Source: JAJYSO01 sp964451785
GTDB lineage: Bacteria; Bacteroidota; Bacteroidia; Flavobacteriales; Flavobacteriaceae
Direction of reading: 5' to 3'
Assembly (NCBI GenBank): GCA_964451785.1
Contig: CAYVJG010000003.1
Coordinates: 1-64,000, forward strand
Length of the DNA: 64,000 nucleotides
Position numbers and translations under genes: made by a program. The notes below the pieces were generated by a model, which saw only the letters and a program-made list of their open reading frames with translations, was not told the origin of the DNA and ran no database searches. Shown here one piece after another: positions 26,099 to 34,775 of this stretch (positions within the stretch are counted from its first letter, which is position 1; each line of letters begins with the position of its first letter).

Positions 26099-26309
26099 CA
26101 ATTCGAAATCAACATCTTTAAGAATGGATACTTTTTCTTTTAAATGGGCTGATTTTGCTTTGTCGTATAAATCGAGATATTTGGATTTGTAATCTTCAAA
26201 ATTTTGGGCTATTTTGTATGTATAATTGGTATAAATCATTAAAATCGAATTCGGTAAAAGTAGTCAACATATTTTTTAGGCGCATCAATTCACGGAAGGC
26301 GTTTATGAA
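26099..26309 (-). pseudogene. hsdR: Remnant of type I restriction subunit HsdR (C-terminal part)
   Basis: Two - strand frames together spell a stretch I recognise from the C-terminal helical region of HsdR: FRELMRLKNMLTTFTEFDFN in one frame, then after a short disrupted piece (ATACCAATTATACATACAAA on the - strand) QNFEDYKSKYLDLYDK and LKEKVSILKDVDFEL in another. The motor and nuclease domains are absent and the expected continuation after DFEL is lost. It abuts the transposase remnant at about 26290-26309. No hsdM or hsdS is present in the window. Confidence 0.6.
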
Positions 26310-26610
26310 ATTTATCGCCTTTCCAATTTTGAGGATTATTGATGATATAATTTGAAATATTTCGAAACGATTTTTCGTTTCTAATAATGTGGTCATGATA
26401 ACGGGGTTGCCATGCAAATTCGGGATGAATCAATCGTGCATTTTTGGTGACCCCAATTTTGAACCCACGAATAATGGATGCCAAATTTTTGGATTGTGGC
26501 CCAAATTTGTTTTTGGTATGGTTTGGCGTTCCATTGGACGTAGACGCAATGCATTGCGTTTCTACAATAATGCATTCAACAAAACATTTTCTGCAAAAAC
26601 CCCTTCTTAA
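26290..26610 (-). pseudogene. Remnant of REP-associated tyrosine transposase (RAYT)
   Basis: One - strand frame reads VETQCIAS, FGPQSKNLASIIRGFK, GVTKNARLIHPEFAWQPRYH and DHIIRNEKSFRNISNYIINN, the C-terminal half of the Y1/REP-associated transposase family common in Bacteroidota. The N-terminal half with the HUH metal site and catalytic Tyr is missing, and no start codon is available. The frame stops at 26290, where HsdR-like sequence begins. RAYT proteins are associated with palindromic repeat elements, which is notable given the structured repeats in this window. Confidence 0.72.
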
Positions 26611-26701
26611 ATTCTTGCATTCCTTTTGTTTTATTTTCTGGTGCTTTGGCTGAAATAATCCTTTTGGTTTTTATAGCATAGGATTTTGTGTAGGAAAAAA
26701 C

Positions 26702-26774
26702 CAAATCTCAAAAGCCGGGACAAGCTGTGCTATTTGCGCGGCTGGCTTTTACAATTGAAGCAAACAGAGATTTG
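26702..26774. repeat. Imperfect inverted repeat beside the RAYT remnant
   Basis: Outer arms CAAATCTC / GAGATTTG are perfect; inner arms AAAAGCCGG / CTGGCTTTT have one mismatch; the centre is G+C rich (GACAAGCTGTGCTATTTGCG). It may be a mobile-element end or recombination site. It does not match an attC site closely enough to name. Confidence 0.4.
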
Positions 26775-26793
26775 CCGATGAGCAAATCATGTA

Positions 26794-26920
26794 ATACCAA
26801 TTAGAATTATTTTTTAGTCCGATTTATGATATTTTTGTAGGTATAATGCCGTGGGTAACAAATTAATAGTACAATGAGACTGCTGTCGAAATTGAACTGT
26901 ATAATTTGTCCATACGGTAT
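26794..26920 (+). repeat. 127-nt structured element, copy B
   Basis: It begins ATACCAATTAGAATTATTTT and ends GTCCATACGGTAT, 4 nt from the stop codon of the - strand membrane gene. Its hairpin arms read ACAAATTA / TAATTTGT where copies C and E have ATAAATT / AATTTAT, so both sides of one pair changed together. Confidence 0.85.
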
Positions 26921-26924
26921 AAGA

Positions 26925-27542
26925 TTAAAATTTATACCGAATTATAACATTTCCAAAAAAGATAATTTGTGGAACAAACCCAAATAAAAAAGCGGTAAGT
27001 AATTCGTTTTTGCTGTGCTTTTTTGTCTGTAAACGTTCAGTGCAACTCCAACCAATTCCAAAAATAAACAAGGCGATTAAGGCTTGTGTTTGTAAGTTGT
27101 ACAATAGGCTTAAACCTATCGTAAATCCTAATAATGCGGAGAGATGAAGGCAATGTAAACAAGCTTTAAAATTGAATAGTACCCCAAGAAAACTAGCGCC
27201 AAGCGCAAAAATTAATCCGGAATAAAAATAATAAAGTTCAGGAATGACAGGGTCTATGATAAAATTGTTGACGCTGACAAATACTGTGAGTAGGCCTATG
27301 ATGTAGAGTCGTCTTGCTTTTAAATTTTTAAATTCGAAATGCTCTAGTAAATTAATGCGACTGAGCATAAACAGAAAGAGTAAGGGGATAAATACGGTTA
27401 AAATAAGCAAGGCAAATAGCTTAGCTTCTACAATTGGCGTATAGAATTGGCGCGGCGTAATTAAAAAGTAGAGTACGGCTCCTAGAAAAGCCATCCATAA
27501 GGGATGGTAAATATAAAAGCTCAGCTTGACAAATTTTTTCAT
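26925..27542 (-). CDS. Hypothetical integral membrane protein downstream of rpoN
   Basis: The 205-residue product has about six membrane helices and few charged residues, with short basic loops (RINLLEHFEFKNLKARRLY; ERLQTKKHSKNE). No domain is recognised with certainty. The gene begins 4 nt after rpoN ends, so the two form an operon. A copy of the 127-nt element abuts its 3' end. The function is unknown. Confidence 0.8.
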   Translation of the reverse strand: MKKFVKLSFYIYHPLWMAFLGAVLYFLITPRQFYTPIVEAKLFALLILTVFIPLLFLFMLSRINLLEHFEFKNLKARRLYIIGLLTVFVSVNNFIIDPVIPELYYFYSGLIFALGASFLGVLFNFKACLHCLHLSALLGFTIGLSLLYNLQTQALIALFIFGIGWSCTERLQTKKHSKNELLTAFLFGFVPQIIFFGNVIIRYKF

Positions 27543-27546
27543 TTGT

Positions 27547-28995
27547 TTAAATAGTTTTGCGCAAGCGTGCTACAGGGATATCGAGTTGTTCGCGATATTT
27601 AGCCACTGTTCTGCGGGCAATGGGATAGCCTTTTTCTTTTAATACTTTAGCTAACTTTTCATCAGTAAGTGGTTTTTTCTTATTCTCATTTTCAACCGTA
27701 ATTTCGAGGATTTTTTTGATTTCACGGGTAGAGACCTCTTCTCCTTGATCATTAGTCATCGATTCAGAAAAGAATTCTTTAATCAAAAAGGTGCCATAAG
27801 GCGTATCGACATATTTACTGTTAGCCACTCGTGAAACCGTCGAAACATCCATCTCTATTTCGTCAGCAATGTCTTTTAGAATCATAGGGCGCAAATCGCG
27901 CTCATCACCACTGAGAAAATAATCTTTTTGATAATTCATGATAGCGGTCATGGTCACAAATAGCGTTTGTTGACGTTGGCGGATGGCGTCAATAAACCAT
28001 TTAGCTGAATCTAATTTTTGCTTGATAAACAAGACCGCTGCTTTTTGCTCTTTAGTTTTTTGCTTACTCTCCTTATAGCCTTTGAGCATGTTTTTATAAT
28101 GTGCAGAAACATGCATTTGTGGTGCATTTCTACCATTTAAACTCAGTTCGAGTTCACCGTCTTTTATGCGGATGGTAAAATCAGGAACAATGTGTTCTAT
28201 GGCTTGGAGGTTATTGGAATAGGCGCTCCCGGGTTTAGGGTTAAGTGAACTGATTTCATCAGACACAGCGCGTAATTCATCTTCAGTTATTGAAAATTTA
28301 GACAAAAGTTTGTCGTAATGTTTTTTGGCAAACGCATCAAAAGCGTCTTCTATTACAGCGATTGAAAGCTCGGTGATTTTATCTTTTTGGCGTCGATTTA
28401 GTTGTAATAACAGGCATTCTTGTAAATTTTGAGCGCCTACGCCGGCAGGATCTAATCCTTGTATGGTGTGTAATAATTTTTCTACTTTACTTAACTCGGT
28501 ATAAATATTTTGTGTAAAAGCCAAATCGTCAACAATGTCTTCAAGTGAACGTCTGATATAGCCACTTTCATCAATACTGCCAATAAGAAACTCGGCAATC
28601 AAGCGTTCTTCTTCTGAAAGTGTATAAGTTTGAAGTTGGGTCTTTAATTGTTCAGTAAATGATTTGCCAGCCGCATAAGGCACCTGTTTATCTTCGTCAT
28701 CTTTACTGTAATTATTAGCCTTTAGCTTGTAGCTAGGGATGTCATCATCACCTATATAATCGTCAATATTGATGTCTGGTTCTTCTGTGGATGACGATTC
28801 GTTAGGGTCGTAATCTTCGCTGTAAGGATCGTCATCAGCTTTTTCTTTACCGCTGCTCAGGGCAGGATTTTCCTCAACCTCTTGCTTAATACGTTGTTCA
28901 AAAGCTAAAGTCGGCAACTGAATCAATTTCATTAATTGAATTTGTTGAGGCGATAGCTTTTGAGATAATTTGAGTTTTAGCTGTTGTTTAAGCAT
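27547..28995 (-). CDS. rpoN: RNA polymerase sigma-54 factor RpoN
   Basis: A 482-residue sigma-54. It has the Gln/Leu-rich activator-interacting region I (KLSQKLSPQQIQLMKLIQLP and following), an acidic region II (DDDPYSEDYDPNES), the core-binding domain, and the C-terminal HTH and RpoN box (ARRTVAKYREQL) that contacts the -24 element. It directs transcription that depends on AAA+ enhancer-binding proteins; none is encoded in this window. It heads a two-gene unit with the downstream membrane protein. Confidence 0.97.
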   Translation of the reverse strand: MLKQQLKLKLSQKLSPQQIQLMKLIQLPTLAFEQRIKQEVEENPALSSGKEKADDDPYSEDYDPNESSSTEEPDINIDDYIGDDDIPSYKLKANNYSKDDEDKQVPYAAGKSFTEQLKTQLQTYTLSEEERLIAEFLIGSIDESGYIRRSLEDIVDDLAFTQNIYTELSKVEKLLHTIQGLDPAGVGAQNLQECLLLQLNRRQKDKITELSIAVIEDAFDAFAKKHYDKLLSKFSITEDELRAVSDEISSLNPKPGSAYSNNLQAIEHIVPDFTIRIKDGELELSLNGRNAPQMHVSAHYKNMLKGYKESKQKTKEQKAAVLFIKQKLDSAKWFIDAIRQRQQTLFVTMTAIMNYQKDYFLSGDERDLRPMILKDIADEIEMDVSTVSRVANSKYVDTPYGTFLIKEFFSESMTNDQGEEVSTREIKKILEITVENENKKKPLTDEKLAKVLKEKGYPIARRTVAKYREQLDIPVARLRKTI

Positions 28996-29017
28996 AGGAT
29001 TAAGTCTTGTTGTCTTC

Positions 29018-29025
29018 CAAAAATA
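29018..29025 (-). promoter_or_regulatory. -7 box of rpoN
   Basis: On the - strand TATTTTTG matches TAnnTTTG, 22 nt upstream of the rpoN ATG. Confidence 0.45.
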
Positions 29026-29175
29026 ATGAAATTGAATGGATAAACCCTGTTAAAGGTATTATAAGACTTTTTCTTATTTGTATTTTGGTAAGAAATTTGA
29101 TGAGAATTATTTACCTAAATTTTGAACATTGTTCACTTGTAGTGATGATGGATAAAATATAGAGACTGGTTTAAG

Positions 29176-29212
29176 AAAAAAGCCGATGAGCATTCTGTTC
29201 ATCGGCTTTTTG
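29176..29212 (-). terminator. asnS terminator
   Basis: AAAAGCCGATGA pairs with TCATCGGCTTTT across a 9-nt loop, 26 nt past the asnS stop codon, with a T run on the - strand. Confidence 0.85.
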
Positions 29213-29238
29213 AAATTATAGAAATAAATGGAGTAGGA

Positions 29239-30681
29239 TTAGAACTCCGCATTTTGAGGTGTGCGTGGGTAAGGAATCACGTCTCTAATGTTACTCATAC
29301 CTGTAGCAAAAAGGACGAGACGTTCAAAGCCAAGTCCAAATCCACTGTGAACACAGCTTCCAAAACGACGGGTATCGAGGTACCACCACAATTCTTTTTC
29401 GTCTATATCGAGTTGTTTCATTTTGTCAAGTAAAACCTCTAAACGCTCTTCACGTTGTGAGCCGCCAACAATTTCACCAATTCCAGGAAAGAGAATATCC
29501 ATAGCTCTTACGGTTTTGCCATCGTCGTTCATGCGCATGTAAAAGGCTTTGATGTTGGCCGGGTAATCAAAGAGAATCACCGGGCATTCAAAGTGTTTTT
29601 CAACAAGATAACGCTCGTGTTCACTTTGTAAATCAGCTCCCCATTCTTCAATGATGTAGTTGAATTTTTTCTTTTTATTCGGTTTTGAATTTTTAAGAAT
29701 ATCAATAGCTTCAGTATAGCTAACGCGCTTAAAGTTATTTTCAGTAATAAACTTAAGTTTATCGCGCAACAGCATAGGTGAGCGGTCTTTAGCTGGCTTT
29801 TTAGCGTCTTCTTTCGCTAGGCGATCTTCGAGAAATGCCAAATCGTCTTGGCAGTGTTCAAGCACATAGTTGACTACATATTTGATAAAATCTTCCGCTA
29901 AATCCATATCGCCATCTAAATCACAGAAGGCTACTTCAGGCTCAACCATCCAAAATTCGGCTAAGTGGCGAGAAGTGTTAGAGTTTTCTGCGCGAAATGT
30001 AGGGCCAAAGGTATAAACTTGTCCTAAGCCAAGGGCATAAGTTTCGGCTTCTAATTGACCGCTAACGGTAAGGTTAGTTTTTTTGCCAAAGAAATCTTTA
30101 CTGAAATCTATTTTTCCATCTTCGGTTCTTGGAATAGCATCTAGATCAAAGTTTGTCAATTGAAACATTTCGCCGGCTCCTTCAGCATCACTTCCTGTAA
30201 TAATAGGGGTGTTGACATATTGAAAGTCGTTCTTTTGAAAGTATTGGTGGATGGCAAAAGCTAGCTTTGAGCGCACACGCATAACGGCGCCAAAAGTATT
30301 TGTGCGTACACGTAAGTGGGCTTGCTCTCTCAACTTTTCTAAACTGTGACGCTTAGGTGATAAGATAGTTTTTTTAACTTCTTCAGGATTAGCCCTACCG
30401 AGAATTTCAATAGATTGAACTTCAATTTCGACACGTTGTCCTTGGCCTGTACTCTCTTTGAGTAAACCTGTAATGGCAATAGCTGCGCCTATATTGATGT
30501 TAGAAAGGATCTCTTCAGCTGTATTTTCAAAATCAAGAACGCATTGAATGTTGTTGATTGTTGAGCCATCATTAACGATGATAAATCGGTTGCTTCTAAA
30601 AGCGCGAACCCAACCTTTAATAGTAAATTCTTGTAAGTATTGGTCACTTTTTAGAACCTCTACTATTTTTGTGTGACGCAT
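29239..30681 (-). CDS. asnS: Asparagine--tRNA ligase
   Basis: The 480-residue product has an N-terminal OB-fold anticodon-binding domain (about 1-110; FTIKGWVRAFRSNRFIIVND) and a class II catalytic domain with motif 2 (FGPTFRAENSNTSRHLAEFW) and motif 3 (SGFGLGFERLVLFATGM). The Asn rather than Asp specificity follows from overall similarity to AsnRS, including FRAENSNTSRHLAEFWM. It appears monocistronic with its own -7 box and terminator. Confidence 0.97.
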   Translation of the reverse strand: MRHTKIVEVLKSDQYLQEFTIKGWVRAFRSNRFIIVNDGSTINNIQCVLDFENTAEEILSNINIGAAIAITGLLKESTGQGQRVEIEVQSIEILGRANPEEVKKTILSPKRHSLEKLREQAHLRVRTNTFGAVMRVRSKLAFAIHQYFQKNDFQYVNTPIITGSDAEGAGEMFQLTNFDLDAIPRTEDGKIDFSKDFFGKKTNLTVSGQLEAETYALGLGQVYTFGPTFRAENSNTSRHLAEFWMVEPEVAFCDLDGDMDLAEDFIKYVVNYVLEHCQDDLAFLEDRLAKEDAKKPAKDRSPMLLRDKLKFITENNFKRVSYTEAIDILKNSKPNKKKKFNYIIEEWGADLQSEHERYLVEKHFECPVILFDYPANIKAFYMRMNDDGKTVRAMDILFPGIGEIVGGSQREERLEVLLDKMKQLDIDEKELWWYLDTRRFGSCVHSGFGLGFERLVLFATGMSNIRDVIPYPRTPQNAEF

Positions 30682-30705
30682 ATAGTTGTAATTTTATTGA
30701 AAAGA

Positions 30706-30713
30706 CAAAGATA
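30706..30713 (-). promoter_or_regulatory. asnS promoter -7 box
   Basis: On the - strand TATCTTTG matches TAnnTTTG, 24 nt upstream of the ATG. A TTG (30734-30736) 20 nt further upstream fits the -33 element. Confidence 0.55.
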
Positions 30714-30763
30714 AATTTTATCCCTTGTAGTCGCAATAGAACCTGTTTAAACTTTTAGGAATA

Positions 30764-30890
30764 ATACTGTATGGATAAATTAAATAGCCCAATTTTAACT
30801 TTGTCTCATTGTGTTAATAATTTATGACCCACGGTATTATACCAACAAAAAATAATATAGATTGGACTAAACATAATTCTAATTGGTATA
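30764..30890 (-). repeat. 127-nt structured element, copy C
   Basis: Reverse orientation: on the + strand it begins ATACTGTATGGATAAATTAA and ends AATTCTAATTGGTATA. The hairpin arms ATAAATTA / TAATTTAT are kept, while the inner AGTCCAAT stem seen in copy A has decayed. It lies between asnS and nrdJ. Confidence 0.8.
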
Positions 30891-30935
30891 ACTAGGCTTT
30901 ATCTTTTTTAATGAGCAGAGAGTGATTGAAATAAC

Positions 30936-30965
30936 AAAAACCGCTTAATCCATTAAGCGGTTTTT
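30936..30965 (-). terminator. nrdJ terminator
   Basis: Perfect 14-nt arms AAAAACCGCTTAAT / ATTAAGCGGTTTTT, 30 nt past the nrdJ stop codon; the outer A/T runs make it usable in both directions. Confidence 0.85.
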
Positions 30966-30995
30966 GAAAAATTAGGATTGATTAAACGAAAAAAA

Positions 30996-33551
30996 TCAAC
31001 CACATTTTGAAGAACCACAATTAGTACATATCAAGCATCCTTCTTGATAAACTAATTGATCTGATCCACAATTTTGACATTGGCCTTTGGCTTCGGTGCC
31101 ATCTTCAACATAACGTTTTAAGGCACGTACAACGCCATTTTTCCATGTATTAATGGACTGACTGTCGAGTTGTAAGCTGTTGATGAGGTCAATGATTTTG
31201 TCAATAGGCATACCATAACGCAGCGTACTAGAAATCAGCTTAGCATAATTCCAATATTCTGGGTCAAATTTATGAGATAAGCCTTCGATGGTTGTTCTGT
31301 AGCCGCGTTTGTTTTCAAATTGAAAATCGTAACGCGAGCTGCCATCTTCATTTTTATTTTTGATGATGTGACCGTCAGCAACCCAACGCGGTAGTAAAAT
31401 GCCATATTCGTCATCGGCTAATCCTGTAAAAATTTCATAAGGTTTGTCGTTTATCTTTCCGACAAAAGCAATCCATTTTTCTTTGTTGTTTTGAAAACGC
31501 ACGATGTCACAAGTCAGGATTTGCGGACGTTTTTTAGGGAAAGCCGTTAAGGTGTCAAGCTGGGTTTCGTCTTCTTCACTTTTATCATCATTAGCGATTA
31601 AAACGCCTGATCGCGATCCGTCGCGATAAACGGTAACGCCTTTGCAACCTACTTCCCAAGCTTTTAAATACAGCTGAGCTACTAAGCCTTCTGAGACATC
31701 TTGAGGTAAATTGATGGTGACGCTAATAGAATGGTCCACCCATTTTTGTACGGCGCCTTGCATTTGCACTTTACGCAACCAATCTACATCATTTGAGGTA
31801 GCTTTGTAGTAAGGTGAAGCTTCAACAAGCGTGTTAAGTTCTTCTTGGGTGTAATTTTTTTCAGTATCATGTCCATTGATTTTCATCCATTCCTTAAAAC
31901 GGTGGTGGAAAACAACGTATTCTTCCCATGAATCACCTACTTCATCAACAAAATCAACACGTGCGTCTTTGTCATTTGGATTTACTTTGCGACGACGTTT
32001 ATAAACCGGTAAAAATACAGGTTCAATACCGGAGCTCGTTTGTGTCATTAAGCTAGTGGTACCTGTAGGGGCAATGGTTAACAGCGCAATGTTACGGCGA
32101 CCGTATTCGGTCATGTCGTAATACAGTTTTTCGTCAGCAGCTTTAAGGCGTTGAATGAATGGATTATTTTCTTCGCGTTTAGCGTCATAGATAGTAAAAG
32201 CGCCACGTTCTTTAGCGGTATCAACAGATCCACGGTAAACGGCTAAAGCTAGAGCTTTATGAACTTTTACAGAATAATCATTACCTTCTTCAGAGCCATA
32301 ACGAATACCTAGAGCGGCAAGCATGTCTCCTTCAGCAGTGATGCCAATTCCGGTACGGCGACCTTCTTGGGCTTTTTTGCGGATATTTCTCCACAAGTTT
32401 AATTCGATAGTTTTGATTTCTTCAGATTCAGGGTCTGATTCAATCTTAGCTAATATTTTGTCGATTTTTTCGAGCTCTAAGTCGATGATGTCATCCATCA
32501 TACGTTGCGCATAGGCGGCGTGCTCTCTGAATTTTTTAAAATTGAATTTTGCTTTGTCAGTAAAAGGGTTTTCAACGTACGAGAGCAAGTTGATAGCAAG
32601 CAGACGACATGAATCATAAGGGCATAATGGAATTTCGCCACATGGATTTGTCGAAACTGTTTCATAACCTAAATCGGCATAACAGTCAGGTATAGATTCG
32701 CGTTGAATAGTATCCCAAAACAAAATACCAGGCTCAGCAGATTTCCAGGCGTTGTGAACAATTTTTTCCCAGACGGCATTAGCGTTGATTTCTTTAGTGA
32801 ATTTAGGAGATTCGCTAAATACAGGGTATTTTTGTACGTAATTTTGGTTGGTTTTAACGGCTTTCATAAACTGATCGTCAATACGAACAGAAACATTAGC
32901 GCCGGTTACTTTTCCTTGTTCAAGTTTAGCATCGATAAAATCTTCTGCATCCGGATGATTAATCGACACAGAAAGCATTAGGGCACCACGACGACCATCT
33001 TGAGCTACTTCGCGAGTCGAGTTTGAATAACGCTCCATAAAAGGAACTAACCCGGTTGAAGTTAAAGCTGAATTTTTTACTTGACTTCCTTTAGGGCGGA
33101 TGTGTGATAAATCATGACCAACACCTCCGCGACGCTTCATGAGTTGAACTTGCTCTTGGTCAATTTTCATGATACCGCCATAGGAATCTGATTGGGTGCC
33201 ATTACCAATTACAAAACAGTTTGAAAGCGACGCAATTTGGTAAGGATTACCTATACCGGCCATCGGACTACCTTGTGGGACGATGTGTTTGAAGTTTTTG
33301 ATTAAATCAAAAATTTGTTCTTCTGACATCGGATTGGGGTAATTTTTTTCGATACGCGCTAGTTCTTTAGCGATACGTCTGTGCATATCATCAGGCGTTT
33401 TTTCGTAAATATTACCTTGTGAATCTTTTAAAGCGTATTTGTTAACCCATACTCGGGCAGCTAAATCATCGCCTTTAAAATAAGCTAAGGAAGCTTCAAA
33501 AGCTTCTTTTTCAGTGTAGGTTTCCGCTACTGGTTTTGTGTCCACTTTCAT
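30996..33551 (-). CDS. nrdJ: Adenosylcobalamin-dependent ribonucleotide reductase (class II)
   Basis: This 851-residue enzyme has the ten-stranded barrel motifs of RNR: the radical Cys loop NPCGEIPLC (N302, C304, E306) and the substrate-binding PTGTTSLMTQTSSGIEP. There is no N-terminal ATP-cone. The C-terminus is a four-Cys zinc-ribbon-like segment (CQNCGSDQ, CLICTNCGSSKC) typical of NrdJ, where the Cys pairs re-reduce the active site. The enzyme makes deoxyribonucleotides and needs coenzyme B12 for the radical, so the organism must make or import cobalamin. No cobalamin riboswitch was seen upstream. It is a single-gene unit. Confidence 0.97.
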   Translation of the reverse strand: MKVDTKPVAETYTEKEAFEASLAYFKGDDLAARVWVNKYALKDSQGNIYEKTPDDMHRRIAKELARIEKNYPNPMSEEQIFDLIKNFKHIVPQGSPMAGIGNPYQIASLSNCFVIGNGTQSDSYGGIMKIDQEQVQLMKRRGGVGHDLSHIRPKGSQVKNSALTSTGLVPFMERYSNSTREVAQDGRRGALMLSVSINHPDAEDFIDAKLEQGKVTGANVSVRIDDQFMKAVKTNQNYVQKYPVFSESPKFTKEINANAVWEKIVHNAWKSAEPGILFWDTIQRESIPDCYADLGYETVSTNPCGEIPLCPYDSCRLLAINLLSYVENPFTDKAKFNFKKFREHAAYAQRMMDDIIDLELEKIDKILAKIESDPESEEIKTIELNLWRNIRKKAQEGRRTGIGITAEGDMLAALGIRYGSEEGNDYSVKVHKALALAVYRGSVDTAKERGAFTIYDAKREENNPFIQRLKAADEKLYYDMTEYGRRNIALLTIAPTGTTSLMTQTSSGIEPVFLPVYKRRRKVNPNDKDARVDFVDEVGDSWEEYVVFHHRFKEWMKINGHDTEKNYTQEELNTLVEASPYYKATSNDVDWLRKVQMQGAVQKWVDHSISVTINLPQDVSEGLVAQLYLKAWEVGCKGVTVYRDGSRSGVLIANDDKSEEDETQLDTLTAFPKKRPQILTCDIVRFQNNKEKWIAFVGKINDKPYEIFTGLADDEYGILLPRWVADGHIIKNKNEDGSSRYDFQFENKRGYRTTIEGLSHKFDPEYWNYAKLISSTLRYGMPIDKIIDLINSLQLDSQSINTWKNGVVRALKRYVEDGTEAKGQCQNCGSDQLVYQEGCLICTNCGSSKCG

Positions 33552-33594
33552 GCTGCTATATTTTTGGTTTTGCTAACTCAATTTTTGTTGTAAA

Positions 33595-33602
33595 CAAATA
33601 TA
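33595..33602 (-). promoter_or_regulatory. -7 box of nrdJ
   Basis: On the - strand TATATTTG matches TAnnTTTG, 43 nt upstream of the nrdJ ATG. Confidence 0.45.
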
Positions 33603-34021
33603 ATTACATCGGTGCAAACTTAATAATTTTGTAGACATTTATTTTATAGTCATCTTCTGAAGTTGCAGCAAAATAATTGTAAATGATTGATAGTTAAATA
33701 TATAAAAATTTATCAACATCAAAAAGTTTACAACTTTATTTTATATTTTGTTTTGAGGTTTGGTAAAAGTTATCTAAATTTTGAGCGATTGCTCATAAGG
33801 GAAATTACAGTTGTAATTAGCGTAAAAGCGAATACAAATGTAGCGGATATGAACTGGTTAGAGGAAAAATAAATCTTAAATTTTATCAATTTAACTAGGC
33901 CGATATAGATAAGCGAATAAAGCAGTAGTTGTTTAAAGTTTTACTAAAGTAAGTTTGTGAAATATGATAACGTGATAAGCAGGCGTTATACAAATGGGTA
34001 AACATTTCTTATAAAGATGTT

Positions 34022-34029
34022 TACCTTTG
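34022..34029 (+). promoter_or_regulatory. -7 box of the outer membrane barrel gene
   Basis: TACCTTTG matches TAnnTTTG, 39 nt before the ATG at 34069. Confidence 0.45.
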
Positions 34030-34068
34030 CTAAACTAACAATCTATTAATTACTTAATTTATCTTATC

Positions 34069-34707
34069 ATGAAACGGAGCTTCACACTTTTAATGTTGTT
34101 TCTGGGCTTTACCTTTTTTACAAGTTCATTATTTGCACAAACCGATCCGTACAAACGTTATAATCAATTGTCAATAGAATTATCAGGCGGATTGAATGTG
34201 CCGGTGATGACTAAGGGTACTTTGTCACGGTCTGATTATATGTCAGTGGGACAATTTCAACTGGGAATGCGCTATATGTTTAACCCTAAATTTGGTCTTA
34301 AAGGACATTATGCTTATAACAGTTTTAGTCGTTCAGGTGATCAATATCCAACGATTGATTATCATAGATTTGTTTTAGAAGGGGTTGTGAATTTATTTCA
34401 ACTTTTTAATGCAAATTATCGGTTGAGAGAAAACTTTGCTATTTTATTTCACGGTGGAGCAGGCTTGAGTTTTGCTGATTATTCCACAGAAAGCGATGGG
34501 GCTAAATACGGCAACTTAATGGCTGGATTTACGGGTGAATTTAGATTGACTGATCGCTTAGCGCTGTTGGGAGATGTCAGCTTTATAGGTAATTTGCAAA
34601 GTGAACGCTTAACAGCTTATGCAGGAGAAATCCGTGGCTATGCTAATGTAAGTATTGGATTAGTGTACAGCTTGGGGCGTCAAGAACGACATGCTGATTG
34701 GTATTAA
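34069..34707 (+). CDS. Outer membrane beta-barrel protein (OmpA-like barrel)
   Basis: A 212-residue protein with a signal peptide (about 1-24, ending LFAQ) and about eight amphipathic strands, closing with YANVSIGLVYSLGRQ. It resembles small OmpA-type barrels without the peptidoglycan-binding domain. The motif MFNPKFGLKGHYAYNSF is usual for such barrels in Bacteroidota. It stands alone with its own -7 box. The function is not known. Confidence 0.8.
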   Translation: MKRSFTLLMLFLGFTFFTSSLFAQTDPYKRYNQLSIELSGGLNVPVMTKGTLSRSDYMSVGQFQLGMRYMFNPKFGLKGHYAYNSFSRSGDQYPTIDYHRFVLEGVVNLFQLFNANYRLRENFAILFHGGAGLSFADYSTESDGAKYGNLMAGFTGEFRLTDRLALLGDVSFIGNLQSERLTAYAGEIRGYANVSIGLVYSLGRQERHADWY

Positions 34708-34775
34708 TCACTGATTAATGTCGCATTGCTTTAGTAAAGCGCTTAAAAAATTTGAATAAGCTAAACGAGTTGCAA

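Larger units (their letters stand above)
25937..26793. other. Decayed intergenic region with gene remnants
   Basis: No intact gene. It holds, on the - strand, an HsdR remnant (26099-26309) joined to a REP-associated transposase remnant (26290-26610), then an imperfect inverted repeat (26702-26774). The frames are short, shifted and lack starts and catalytic parts. Confidence 0.75.
33552..34068. other. AT-rich divergent intergenic region
   Basis: This spacer lies between nrdJ (-) and a barrel protein (+). It carries one -7 box for each direction (33595-33602 and 34022-34029). The only open frame (33687-33872) looks like random AT-rich sequence with no start context. No B12-box or other riboswitch was recognised. 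Confidence 0.5.

Noticed and set aside
26702..26774. Integron attC site
   Set aside because: Nested arms are suggestive, but the core boxes expected of attC are not clear and no integrase gene is present.
33687..33872. 61-codon frame in the nrdJ upstream spacer
   Set aside because: AT-rich random composition, no -7 box or family resemblance.
33552..34068. Cobalamin riboswitch for nrdJ
   Set aside because: No B12-box (GCCACTG-like) or typical paired elements were found on the - strand by eye.
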